Below, piece after piece: positions 16,327-23,537 of a DNA stretch of 64,000 nt. Position numbers and translations under genes: made by a program. Each line of letters begins with the position of its first letter. The first letter of the stretch is position 1. Source of the stretch: Tundrisphaera lichenicola (lineage in GTDB: Bacteria; Planctomycetota; Planctomycetia; Isosphaerales; Isosphaeraceae); assembly GCF_051175385.1 (NCBI RefSeq), contig NZ_CP195106.1, positions 6,324,001 to 6,388,000 of the forward strand. Reading direction: 5' to 3'. The notes beneath the pieces are model-generated. The model was not told the DNA's origin. It searched no databases and saw only the letters and a list, made by a program, of their open reading frames with translations.

Positions 16327-16862
16327 GACTGGGCGCCCCCGGCCCGGTTCCAGGGCATCCGCGCCAGGATCATCCCCATCCCGCAGGTGTCGGTGACGCC
16401 GGCGAAGACCAAACCCGCGCCGACGAAGGCCGCCAGGGCAAAGAAACCCGGATGGACGAAGGTCCCCAGGGCCGTCCCCAGGACCACGAGCGAGCCGGCG
16501 GCGATCCGGACCTGACGCTCCAGGGACATCGCCTTCTGGCCCCGGACCACCGGCAAGCCGGCCTGCTCCCAGGCGAGCGTGCCCCCTTCGACGTTGATGA
16601 CGTTGGGATATCCGGCGGCCTGGAATTTCTCGACCGCCTGGCCACCCCGCTTGCCCGATCGGCAGATCATGTAGAGCGGAAGGTCCTTCGACCCGTTCCG
16701 AGCATCCATGATGGCCCGGGGGTCGAGGGTATCCAGGGGGACCAGCCGGGCGTGCTCGGCGTGGACCTCGCGGTACTCGACCGGAGTCCTCACGTCGATC
16801 AGGTCGACCGGCTCGCCCCGGAGCCGTCGCTGCTCGAGTTCCTTCGGTGTGATCGCATTCAT
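16323..16862 (-). CDS. Rhodanese domain fused to a DUF2892 membrane domain (YgaP-like)
   Basis: 179 residues from the ATG at 16862, which has AGGGGG 6 nt upstream; an ATG two codons earlier would leave no spacing. The rhodanese part (1-110) contains the CH2A-like DLIDVRTPVEY and the active loop C67-R-S-G-K-R. The C-terminal part is a DUF2892 helical hairpin (two hydrophobic segments, about 125-165) followed by CGMGMILARMPWN. The same architecture is known from E. coli YgaP, a membrane sulfurtransferase. It is coupled by ATGA to the CoADR-RHD gene and follows the DsrE-like gene by 45 nt, suggesting transfer of persulfide sulfur (or selenium) between these proteins. Confidence 0.9.
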   Translation of the reverse strand: MNAITPKELEQRRLRGEPVDLIDVRTPVEYREVHAEHARLVPLDTLDPRAIMDARNGSKDLPLYMICRSGKRGGQAVEKFQAAGYPNVINVEGGTLAWEQAGLPVVRGQKAMSLERQVRIAAGSLVVLGTALGTFVHPGFFALAAFVGAGLVFAGVTDTCGMGMILARMPWNRAGGAQS

Positions 16863-16907
16863 GTTCATCCCCCTGTCCCTGAAATCGACGGGAGTGCCCG
16901 AGGCCGA

Positions 16908-17342
16908 TCAGGGCTTGAAATAGGCGAATCCGTCACGACGCTGCTTGCGGATGACCTCGACGGCCCCCGAGGGCACGGTGCCCACGCCCGGGAGCAAGTC
17001 TTCCTTGCGGATCGATTTCTGCCGCATCGTGTTCTCGCAGGCCACGAACTTCACGCCCTGCTTCACGAGCGACTCGATGGCCTCGGCGTGGTCGGTCCGG
17101 GCCTTCTCCACGAGGCCGATGCCCGCCCCGTGGCAGACCACCTCGATCTCGGCATCGGGGGCATCCTTGAGGATATTGGCCACGTTCTTCAGCCCGGCCC
17201 CCTGGGTCCCGGGCTCGGGGAAGTTGACGTGGACGACCACCTTGATCGAGCCGTCCTCGAGGATCGGCCCCGCCGAGGAGGTCGACCGCAGGGCCATCGT
17301 CAGCCCGACGACCATCACGCCAATTACCGACATCCGGATCAT
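16908..17342 (-). CDS. Exported DsrE/DsrF-like sulfur-relay protein
   Basis: 144 residues. A hydrophobic N-terminus (MSVIGVMVVGLTMALRS) looks like a signal peptide or anchor. The rest is a DsrE fold: VVVHVNFPEPG, then VVCHGAGIGLV with C70, then KFVACENTM with C102, the two positions where DsrE-like sulfur carriers usually have reactive cysteines. GGAGGG sits 8 nt before the ATG. It lies between the small TGA-containing ORF and the rhodanese-DUF2892 gene. A role in periplasmic sulfur or persulfide handling is likely but the partner is unknown. Confidence 0.85.
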   Translation of the reverse strand: MIRMSVIGVMVVGLTMALRSTSSAGPILEDGSIKVVVHVNFPEPGTQGAGLKNVANILKDAPDAEIEVVCHGAGIGLVEKARTDHAEAIESLVKQGVKFVACENTMRQKSIRKEDLLPGVGTVPSGAVEVIRKQRRDGFAYFKP

Positions 17343-17361
17343 CGCGGAGTCCCTCCACTAA

Positions 17362-17550
17362 TTAACGGTCTTCGGGGATCGATCGGGGTGAGTCGGAGTC
17401 TCCGGTCGGGCCGGATCCGTCTCGGGTCTGGTGCGGTGACACCGCACAGGAACCGCTCATTCAGGTCGGGACGCCCATCCCGGGCAGGACCCATCGATTC
17501 AGGACGAACCAGAGGGCCATGACCCCCACCACCAGGAGCAGATCCTTCAT
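17362..17550 (-). CDS. Candidate selenoprotein: small membrane protein with in-frame TGA at codon 30
   Basis: The ATG at 17550 has GGAGGG 7 nt upstream. The first 29 codons encode a membrane helix and a short cap (MKDLLLVVGVMALWFVLNR, then WVLPGMGVPT). Codon 30 is TGA (17463-17461). Read as selenocysteine, the next residues are M-S-G-S-C, a U-x3-C redox-type motif, followed by a polar tail to TAA at 17364-17362, giving 62 residues. The TAA is only 19 nt before the DsrE-like ATG, whereas stopping at the TGA would leave a 118-nt gap. A SECIS-like hairpin follows the TGA. The alternative is a 29-residue peptide ending at TGA. The function is not known; position suggests a redox or sulfur/selenium partner of DsrE and rhodanese. 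No sel genes lie in the window. Confidence 0.6.
17424..17463 (-). promoter_or_regulatory. Putative bacterial SECIS element 3' of the in-frame TGA
   Basis: After the UGA (17463-17461) come 13 nt, then a perfect 7-bp stem GUGCGGU/ACCGCAC (17447-17441 with 17437-17431) closed by a GUC loop. A lower stem pairs GGUUC with GACCC (4 of 5 pairs), separated from the upper stem by a CU/CA internal loop that leaves a U unpaired just below it. The 17-nt upper hairpin, G-U in the loop, and 20 nt from UGA to loop match what is known of SelB-dependent SECIS elements. There is no U-tract, so it is not a typical terminator. Confidence 0.55.
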
Positions 17551-17654
17551 TTTCCAACCCTCCATCACGGCGCCTTCCTTCTGGACGGTGGCGTGCTAAA
17601 ATACTTTCAGCTTACGGACTCAACTATATTCCCCAACGGTTATCTAGTCAATCC

Positions 17655-18017
17655 ATGGCGGCCACGATCCCCGACGAATTCCTGGATCTGATCGCCGAGA
17701 AGTTTCGGATGCTCTCGGATCCGAGTCGGCTGGCGATCCTCCGATGTCTGATGAGCGGCGAGCGAAACGTCACGCAGGTGGTGCTGGAGACCGGGAGGGG
17801 GCAGGCGAATGTCTCGAAGCATCTGAAGATGCTGGCCGAGGCGGGCCTCGTGTCGCGTCGGAAGCAAGGCCTGCAGGTGATCTACAAGCTGGACGACCCG
17901 CTGGTCGAGCGGCTCTGCCATCTCGTTTGCCGGACGATCGTCGAGGACGCCCGCGGGGAAGTCGCCCGACACAAGAAGCTGATCGAGGGCCTGGGGGCGA
18001 ACATCGGCGAGGATTGA
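17655..18017 (+). CDS. ArsR/SmtB-family regulator, possible persulfide/thiol sensor
   Basis: 120 residues with a winged helix: LSDPSRLAILRCLMSGE, then the recognition region RGQANVSKHLKMLAEAGLVSRRKQG in pieces. Cysteines are C31 (in the helix after DPSRLAIL), C88 and C92. A Cys pair bridging this N-terminal helix and the C-terminal helix is how BigR/SqrR-type ArsR proteins sense persulfides; C31 with C88 or C92 is compatible. It is divergent from the sulfur operon, with an AT-rich 90-bp shared promoter region, and precedes a PaiB-type gene by 28 nt. I did not find a convincing perfect operator palindrome there. Sensing of sulfide, persulfide or selenium species is an inference. Confidence 0.88.
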   Translation: MAATIPDEFLDLIAEKFRMLSDPSRLAILRCLMSGERNVTQVVLETGRGQANVSKHLKMLAEAGLVSRRKQGLQVIYKLDDPLVERLCHLVCRTIVEDARGEVARHKKLIEGLGANIGED

Positions 18018-18045
18018 GGCCACTTCTCGAAGCAGGAGCAACCCC

Positions 18046-18660
18046 TTGTATGTCCCCTCCGCCTTCGCCGAGCGTGACACGGCCAGGCTACACGACTTCA
18101 TCCGTCGAGAGAGCTTCGCGATCCTGACCTCCAACGATGGAAGGAGCCTGACGGCCAGCCACCTCCCGCTGATCCTGGAGGCCGAGGTCGGCGAGCTGGG
18201 TCAGCTCTTCGGCCACATGGCCCGAGCCAACCCACAATGGCGACGGGTGGAGGGAGAGGTGATGGCCGTCTTCTCCGGCCCGCATGCCTATATATCGCCC
18301 ACCTGGTATGAGGAGGGCGGGACGGTCCCCACCTGGAACTACGTCGCGGTCCATGCCTACGGACGGTTCCGGGTCGTCGAGGATCGGGCGGATCTGCTGG
18401 AGATCCTCCGCAAGTCGGTCGGCGTCTACGAGAATTCGAGGCCCGAGCCCTGGTCCTTCGACGAGTCGGCACCGCACGTCGAGGGGCTACTCAAGGCGAT
18501 CGTCGGATTCCGGATCGAGCTCACCCGACTCGAAGGGAAATGGAAGCTGAGCCAGAATCACCCCGAGGAGCGGAGGCGGAAGGTCCTCAGGGCCCTGGCC
18601 TCGCGATCCGACGAGGATTCTCGGGCCATCGCGGACCTGATGGGGCGGACGTTCGATTGA
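18046..18660 (+). CDS. paiB: PaiB-like FMN-binding protein
   Basis: 204 residues. The start is a TTG at 18046 with AGGAG 10 nt upstream; it gives MYVPSAFAE, the expected PaiB N-terminus (MYxPxxF), while the nearby ATG at 18050 is out of frame. Typical segments are SHLPLILEAE, LFGHMARANPQWR, VFSGPHAYISPTWY, VPTWNYVAVHAYG and KWKLSQN. The fold is an FMN-binding split barrel. B. subtilis PaiB was described as a negative regulator of sporulation and protease genes; in other bacteria the function is unproven. It probably shares an operon with the ArsR gene. Confidence 0.9.
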   Translation: MYVPSAFAERDTARLHDFIRRESFAILTSNDGRSLTASHLPLILEAEVGELGQLFGHMARANPQWRRVEGEVMAVFSGPHAYISPTWYEEGGTVPTWNYVAVHAYGRFRVVEDRADLLEILRKSVGVYENSRPEPWSFDESAPHVEGLLKAIVGFRIELTRLEGKWKLSQNHPEERRRKVLRALASRSDEDSRAIADLMGRTFD

Positions 18661-18703
18661 GGCCGCGAGATCCGAAAATTCCTCGGGTTCCGCGCATGGA
18701 AAA

Positions 18704-18738
18704 ACCCCGACCCTCCCCGAAAGGGAGAGGGCAGGGGT
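18704..18738. terminator. Bidirectional hairpin between convergent paiB and lipoprotein genes
   Basis: A stem ACCCC/GGGGT is continued by CCCTC-CCC pairing with GGG-A-GAGGG around a GAAA tetraloop. A run of five A precedes it (a T-run for leftward transcripts) and TGTTCG follows. It lies between two convergent genes and fits a shared terminator. Confidence 0.7.
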
Positions 18739-18799
18739 GTTCGTCAGGCCGGTAACCTCTCGAGATTCTCGGGAGAGTTCTCGGCCTGGAGGATTCCGA

Positions 18800-19279
18800 T
18801 CAGTTCGGGGGCGGGACGAAACCGCCCGGGCCATCTCCCGGCCCGGGGACCATTCCCGGAGCGGGGGGATTGGGGGCGCTGGCCCCGCCCAGTTCGGCGT
18901 TTTCCATCTCGGAGGCCGCGTTCGGCCGGGGAAGGCCGGCACCGGCCGGGGGCATGGCGACACCCGGGCCGGTCCCGGGGAGGGCGGCCCCGCCCATGGT
19001 CGGCGGGACGACGGTGCCGGGCGGGGGCGGGGTGGCCATCCCGGCGGCCTGCATCCGGGCCCGCTGGGTGGCGGCCTGGGTGTTAGCGTAGGGGAATTCG
19101 GGGCCCTTGGCAAAGTACTGGACGTCGTCGTGGAAGTACTTGCCCGAGGGCAAGGTCATCCCCGCGTATTCCACCTGGCAGCCGGTCGAAGCGACCAGGC
19201 CCAGGACGGCCAGTCCGGCCAGGACCGACCGGCTCAGGCCGGCCGGCCGTCGAGGCAATCCCGTGCGGGAGGACAACAT
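18800..19279 (-). CDS. Proline/glycine-rich secreted lipoprotein
   Basis: 159 residues from the ATG at 19279, which has GGAGGG 8 nt upstream. The signal peptide ends in a lipobox (LGLVASTGC). A short conserved-looking block follows (YAGMTLPSGKYFHDD, then FAKGPEFPYANTQAA). The rest is low-complexity P/G/A/M-rich (TPPPPGTVVPPTMGG and similar) without predicted fold. The composition suggests a planctomycete surface or periplasmic lipoprotein. Function unknown. Confidence 0.8.
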   Translation of the reverse strand: MLSSRTGLPRRPAGLSRSVLAGLAVLGLVASTGCQVEYAGMTLPSGKYFHDDVQYFAKGPEFPYANTQAATQRARMQAAGMATPPPPGTVVPPTMGGAALPGTGPGVAMPPAGAGLPRPNAASEMENAELGGASAPNPPAPGMVPGPGDGPGGFVPPPN

Positions 19280-19554
19280 CGGTTCCACCCTCCTTGGTAG
19301 CGGCAACCGGCGGATTGCCGGCGGCCGTCGGTCCATCCTCATCAACAATCGAAGCCCGGTGTCGCCCGAAGCGGTCGTCCGGAATCCGTCACAACTACAG
19401 GATCGGCCGGTCGGGGGGATCAAGCCCAGTCAATCCGGAAAATCTATCCCCGAACTTTCGAAGTCGCCCATTCTCGCCGGAATCCTGCATTGGGAGATCG
19501 GGCCGTTCGGTTTATGATCCCGCCCGACCAAGACCCGACCGGAGGCGATGCCCA

Positions 19555-20784
19555 GTGTCCCGAACGATTCCCACGCGACCGTCCCTGGAAGTGGCCCGAG
19601 AGCAGATCCTGGACCTGGCCGAACCGGGCGAGCCGATCGAGGTCTCGCTGATCGATGCGCTCGGCATGGTCCTGGCCGAGCCCATCCTGGCGGATGTCGA
19701 CTCGCCGCCCTCGGATCGCGCCGCCCGCGAAGGATACGCGGTCAACTCGGCCGAGGCCGTGGCCGGGACCTTCCTCCGGGTCGCCGGGACTCGTCGATCC
19801 GGGCGGTCGAGGGATGTCGCGATCGAGGCCTGCGAGGCGATCCGGGTCGCCCCCGGCGACACACTCCCCGCGGGGGCCAACGCCGTCCTCCGATCCGAGC
19901 TGGCCCGGCCCGACCCCGACTCCGGACCGACCCGCGTCATCGAGGTCCTCGACGGTGTCGAGCCCGGCCTCGACGTGATCGGGCGGGGGGACCTCATGGC
20001 CTCGGGCTCGATCATCGCCCCGGCCGGGACCCGCCTCCGGACCTCGATGGTCGGCCTCCTCGCCTCGCAGGGGATCGTCCACCCGTTCTGCCATCGACGG
20101 GTCCGGGTCTCCGTCCTGGCCGTCGGCGACCATCTGGTCGGGCCGTCGGAGGCACCCGTCATGCACCGCGAGCGGAACGCGGCCAACGCGGCCCTCGTCT
20201 CCCTCGCCCTCCAATCCGGCGCCATGCCGCACGACCTCCAGGCCGTCCCCGAGTCGAAGTTCGACCCCGCCTTCGAGCGGGCGACCTCGGCCCCGGTCAT
20301 CATCATCCTGGGGCCGGCTTCGAGGTCGATCGCGCGGACCCTCCGATCCTTCGGGCACGAGTCGGTGGTCCAAGGCCTGGCGATGAGGCCCGGGGGGCGG
20401 GCCCGCCACGGCGTGATCCGAGATGACTCGGGGAGGGTCGCCCATCACGTCTTCCAGCTCCCGATCGCCCCGGTGACCGCCTCGATCGCCTTCCTGACCC
20501 TGGTCCGACCCCTCATCGCCCGGCTCCAGGGCTCGACCGACCCCCAACCTTCCACCCTTGGGGCCATCTGGGACGGCTCGCACCCTGCTTCGGGCGACCT
20601 CCTCCGCGCCGTGGCCGTCGAACTTTCCGAGGACGAGGATGGCCGTCGACGAGCCCGGCCCATCACGCTCCGGAACGGACACGACCTCCCCTCCTTCGCC
20701 CGAGCCGGTGGCCTGGCCCTCCTCCCTCCCGGCGAAGGGCCCTGGTCCGGCGGCGAGCGGGCCGAGATCCTCCCCTTCGATTGA
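19555..20784 (+). CDS. Degenerate MoeA-like (molybdopterin molybdenumtransferase) homologue
   Basis: 409 residues from a GTG at 19555 (GGAGG 9 nt upstream). The overall MoeA layout is recognisable: EVSLIDALGMVLAEPI, DSPPSDRAAREGYAV (family DxPPFDxSAMDGYAV), GDTLPAGANAVLR, VLAVGDHLVG (family STGDELV) and LAMRPGGRARHGV (family VAMKPGKP). However, the GGVSVG loop is replaced by LGPASRSIA, and the Asp of MDGYA is Glu. Loss of these residues makes normal molybdate insertion doubtful. It may be a non-catalytic paralogue or have another substrate. No moaABCE, moeB or molybdate transporter lies nearby. Confidence 0.8.
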   Translation: MSRTIPTRPSLEVAREQILDLAEPGEPIEVSLIDALGMVLAEPILADVDSPPSDRAAREGYAVNSAEAVAGTFLRVAGTRRSGRSRDVAIEACEAIRVAPGDTLPAGANAVLRSELARPDPDSGPTRVIEVLDGVEPGLDVIGRGDLMASGSIIAPAGTRLRTSMVGLLASQGIVHPFCHRRVRVSVLAVGDHLVGPSEAPVMHRERNAANAALVSLALQSGAMPHDLQAVPESKFDPAFERATSAPVIIILGPASRSIARTLRSFGHESVVQGLAMRPGGRARHGVIRDDSGRVAHHVFQLPIAPVTASIAFLTLVRPLIARLQGSTDPQPSTLGAIWDGSHPASGDLLRAVAVELSEDEDGRRRARPITLRNGHDLPSFARAGGLALLPPGEGPWSGGERAEILPFD

Positions 20785-20790
20785 TCCTCC

Positions 20791-22320
20791 TCACCCGGCG
20801 ACCCGGTCCAGGAACCGGGTCGCCGCATGCATGATCGACTCCTCGCTGGCCTCCGATCGGGGCAGGTTCGCCGTTAGTCGTCCTTCGCAGAGGACGAGGA
20901 TCCGGTCGGCGACGGTCAGCAACTCGGGAAGCTCGCTGGACGTCATCAGGATCGCCATCCCTTCCGACGCGAGCCGGCGGATCAGGGCGTAGATCTCGGC
21001 CTTGGCCCCGACGTCGATCCCGCGCGTGGGCTCGTCCAGCAGCAAGAGTTGGGGGTTAATCAGGAGCCATCGGGCGATGATGCACTTCTGCTGATTCCCC
21101 CCCGAAAGGCTCCCGATCGGAGCCCCGCCGCCATCCGTCTTGATCGAGAGCCGTTCGATCGACTCGCGGACGGCCTGACGCTCGGCCCTGGGGTCGACCA
21201 GCCCCCCGCGAGTCAGGGCGTCGAGCCTCCGGATCGTGATGTTCTCGGCGACCGTCATGTTGGCGAATAGGCCCAGGGTCTTCCGGTCTTCGGTCACCAG
21301 CGCCACGCCCGCCTCGATCGCCCGGCCCGGGTCGGAGAACGTGGCGGGCTCGCCATCCAGCAGGATCGTCCCTCGGGGCTTCGAGGGACACGCCCCGAAC
21401 AGGGCTTCCAGCAATTCGGTCCGACCCGCGCCCATCAAACCGGCGACCCCGACCACCTCGCCCGCCCCGACGTGGAAGTCCAGGTCACGCAAGGCGGGAC
21501 GCCCGCTCCCGGGAGGGCTGGCCAGGCCGAGCCCCCGGACCTCCAGCCTCCGAGGTCCGACCTGGGGATGCTCGTCGAAGTGGAGCCCGGCGATCTCGCG
21601 GCCGACCATCCATCGGATCACCTCCGACGGTTCCGACTCGGCCCTCGGGGCGGAGGCGACGAACTTCCCGTCGCGGAGGACGGTCACGGTGTCGGCCAGG
21701 GTGAAGACCTCGTTCATCTTGTGCGAAATGTAGAGGATGGTGGTCCCGGCGGACTTGAGGTCGCGGATCACCCGGTAGAGCCGGGCCACCTCGGCGTCGG
21801 AGAGGGCGGACGTCGGCTCGTCCATGATCAGGATCGAGGCGTCGAAGGCCAGGGCCTTGGCGATCTCGACCATTTGCTGGTCGCCGATCCGGAGGTCCGC
21901 CACCCTTGCCCGTGGGGAGATCGGCGTTCCCAGCCGCTCGAAGACCGCTCGGGCGTGGGCCTCCATCGCCCGACCGTCGAGGAAGCCGAACGGCCCGGTC
22001 TTCTCGCGGCCCAGGAAGAGGTTGGCCGAGACCGAGAGTTCGGGGACCAGGTTCAGCTCCTGATAGATGATCCGGATCCCCCGGTCCTCGGCATCCCTCG
22101 GCCCGTCGAACTTGACCGGTTCGCCGTCCAGGAGGATCTGCCCGCCATCGGCGAGGATCGCCCCGGCCAGGATCTTCATCAGGGTGCTCTTGCCCGCCCC
22201 ATTCTCGCCGCAGATCGCGTGGACCTCCCCCGCCACGGCCTTGAACCCCACCCCGCTCAGGGCGTGGACCCCTCCGAAATTCTTGGTGATCTCCCGCATC
22301 TCGAGCCGAGGGGTGGCCAT
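20791..22320 (-). CDS. Sugar ABC transporter ATP-binding protein (RbsA/MglA type)
   Basis: 509 residues from the ATG at 22320 (another ATG lies 3 codons upstream). It is a tandem ATPase. The first half has Walker A GENGAGKST and Walker B ILIMDEPTSALS. The second half has the degenerate Walker A GLMGAGRTE typical of RbsA/MglA, signature LSGGNQQK and Walker B LLLLDEPTRGIDVG. The family energises monosaccharide uptake (CUT2). No permease or binding protein lies on either side in this window, so the partners must be elsewhere. Its 3' end faces the MoeA-like gene with 6 bp between stops. Confidence 0.92.
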   Translation of the reverse strand: MATPRLEMREITKNFGGVHALSGVGFKAVAGEVHAICGENGAGKSTLMKILAGAILADGGQILLDGEPVKFDGPRDAEDRGIRIIYQELNLVPELSVSANLFLGREKTGPFGFLDGRAMEAHARAVFERLGTPISPRARVADLRIGDQQMVEIAKALAFDASILIMDEPTSALSDAEVARLYRVIRDLKSAGTTILYISHKMNEVFTLADTVTVLRDGKFVASAPRAESEPSEVIRWMVGREIAGLHFDEHPQVGPRRLEVRGLGLASPPGSGRPALRDLDFHVGAGEVVGVAGLMGAGRTELLEALFGACPSKPRGTILLDGEPATFSDPGRAIEAGVALVTEDRKTLGLFANMTVAENITIRRLDALTRGGLVDPRAERQAVRESIERLSIKTDGGGAPIGSLSGGNQQKCIIARWLLINPQLLLLDEPTRGIDVGAKAEIYALIRRLASEGMAILMTSSELPELLTVADRILVLCEGRLTANLPRSEASEESIMHAATRFLDRVAG

Positions 22321-22441
22321 GTCGTGCATCGTGAGTCGGTCCCGGAAGTCTCGAAAGGTTGGAGCCACCATCGTACGACCCTCGAAAGCAACCCGGAAGG
22401 GTCGAGGCCGCCCGTCCACGGCGATTGAGCCCCCGGAGCGG

Positions 22442-22645
22442 TGGGTTCGTTCCAGCGCCCATGATGGGTTCGTTCGGACCTCCAGAATGGGTTTGTTCTC
22501 GCCTTCTCGGCCCCGAAGTGGGTTGGTCCGCCATTTTCAGCCCAGAGTGGGTTCGTTTCGACCCGCAGTGGCTTCGTTTCCGAAACCGAGAATGGGTTCG
22601 TTCTGACCGCCGGATGGCTTCGATCCCCGAGAATGGGTTCGTTCC
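22442..22645. repeat. Intergenic array of nine degenerate TGGGTTCGTTC units
   Basis: Units begin at about 22442, 22465, 22488, 22519, 22548, 22569, 22593, 22615 and 22634, i.e. 19-31 bp apart. The core is (A/G)TGG(G/C)TTCGTTC; the spacing sequences differ. Translated, the array gives meaningless NP/ERTH-type peptides, so it is not coding. It lies upstream of the orphan ABC ATPase gene. Function unknown. Confidence 0.75.
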
Positions 22646-22840
22646 GACCGGCACCCGAGGACACTCGACCCAACCGGGTCGATGAAAGCCGAAACGGAGC
22701 CCTTCTGGGATAGGATCGCGGGATCTCGGTCGGGCCTAACAGACTATTTCGGCCCGTCTCCCGGAATCGAGAGGGGCACGCGGAGCGTGCGAGCCTGGGG
22801 CGTGGGAGGGGGTGTGCCCAGGGTCTCCGGGATTTGTGAT

Positions 22841-22994
22841 GGCGGAGCAAGCTCCGCCCGGGCAAAGCGGAAGCAAGCTTCCGCACTCCAAAGCCTCCGG
22901 CGGCTCGTCAAGCTCGACCCGCCCCCCCAAGCGGCGAAGCCGCCCTGGAGTGCGGAAGCTTGCTTCCGCTTTCGAACCCGGAGCTTGCTCCGGG
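22841..22994. repeat. REP/BIME-like composite of inverted repeats
   Basis: Two 27-bp arms (22864-22890 and 22946-22972) are perfect reverse complements separated by 55 bp. Each arm itself contains the palindrome GGAAGC-AA/TT-GCTTCC. Flanking them are two further palindromes, GGCGGAGC-AA-GCTCCGCC (22841-22858) and CCCGGAGC-TT-GCTCCGGG (22977-22994). There is no transposase between or beside them. The layout resembles bacterial interspersed mosaic elements. Confidence 0.75.
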
Positions 22995-23184
22995 AGCCAA
23001 CAGCAAGCGATCTTCCCAATGTCCCCCAGAATCGCTGGGTACACCCTGGGAGTGAGGGCGGCGGAGTGGAATCAGGAGCGGAGGATTACCCCTTCCTCCA
23101 CCCATTGAGGGCCGTCATAATCGGACCGCCACTCTTCGCGTCCGGATCCATCCCGCCGTCCCCGGATCACCGAGAATCTCCGAC

Positions 23185-23472
23185 ATGAACGAATTCCAAG
23201 CTCCGCAGGCCCCCATCGCTCGTCCCGCGGCCACGGGCCGGATTCCGATTTCCGCCTACATCCTGGCGGTCATCTCGGGAGTTTTCGTGACGGTCGGCTC
23301 GATGATCGCCGTGGCGTTCTCCCACCTGTTCTTCGGAGACTGGATCACCCGGGCACCCCGAATCGCGGTCCTGGCGATCCCCTACCTCGCGATCGGCCTG
23401 GGGATCCTCTCCGCCTGGCAGTCGCTCCGGCAGGCCAAACGAAAGGCCGTCGCGAAGGCGAAAACCCTTTGA
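23185..23472 (+). CDS. Small two-helix membrane protein
   Basis: 95 residues with a Pro/Ala-rich N-terminus, two hydrophobic helices (about 23-47, AYILAVISGVFVTVGSMIAV, and 58-78, IAVLAIPYLAIGLGIL) and a basic tail (RQAKRKAVAKAK). Coding bias and an ATG after the repeat region support a real gene. I do not recognise a family. Function unknown. Confidence 0.65.
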   Translation: MNEFQAPQAPIARPAATGRIPISAYILAVISGVFVTVGSMIAVAFSHLFFGDWITRAPRIAVLAIPYLAIGLGILSAWQSLRQAKRKAVAKAKTL

Positions 23473-23495
23473 GGTTGCGATGGTCCGGGTGGCCC

Positions 23496-23515
23496 GCTCT
23501 CGCGAAGCGTGAGCA
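23496..23515 (+). repeat. Solo copy of the CTCTCGCGAAGCGTGAGCA repeat
   Basis: This 20-nt segment is identical to the core of the arms of the inverted repeat at 37281-37364, about 14 kb away. It begins 24 nt after the stop of the small membrane protein. The dispersed occurrence supports a REP-like family in this genome. Confidence 0.6.
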
Positions 23516-23537
23516 AATCTCCCGGCTAGCCCATCCG

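Noticed and set aside
17431..17447. The hairpin read as an intrinsic terminator or attenuator
   Set aside because: There is no T-run after it on either strand, it lies inside an open frame that continues to the next gene, and its spacing from the TGA fits a SECIS better. It is not fully excluded.
22442..22645. The repeat array as a CRISPR array
   Set aside because: Units are only about 11 bp, degenerate and unevenly spaced, and no cas genes are present.
22864..22972. The 27-bp inverted repeats as transposon ends
   Set aside because: Only 55 bp lie between the arms, with no transposase or target-site duplication; a REP-like element is a better fit.
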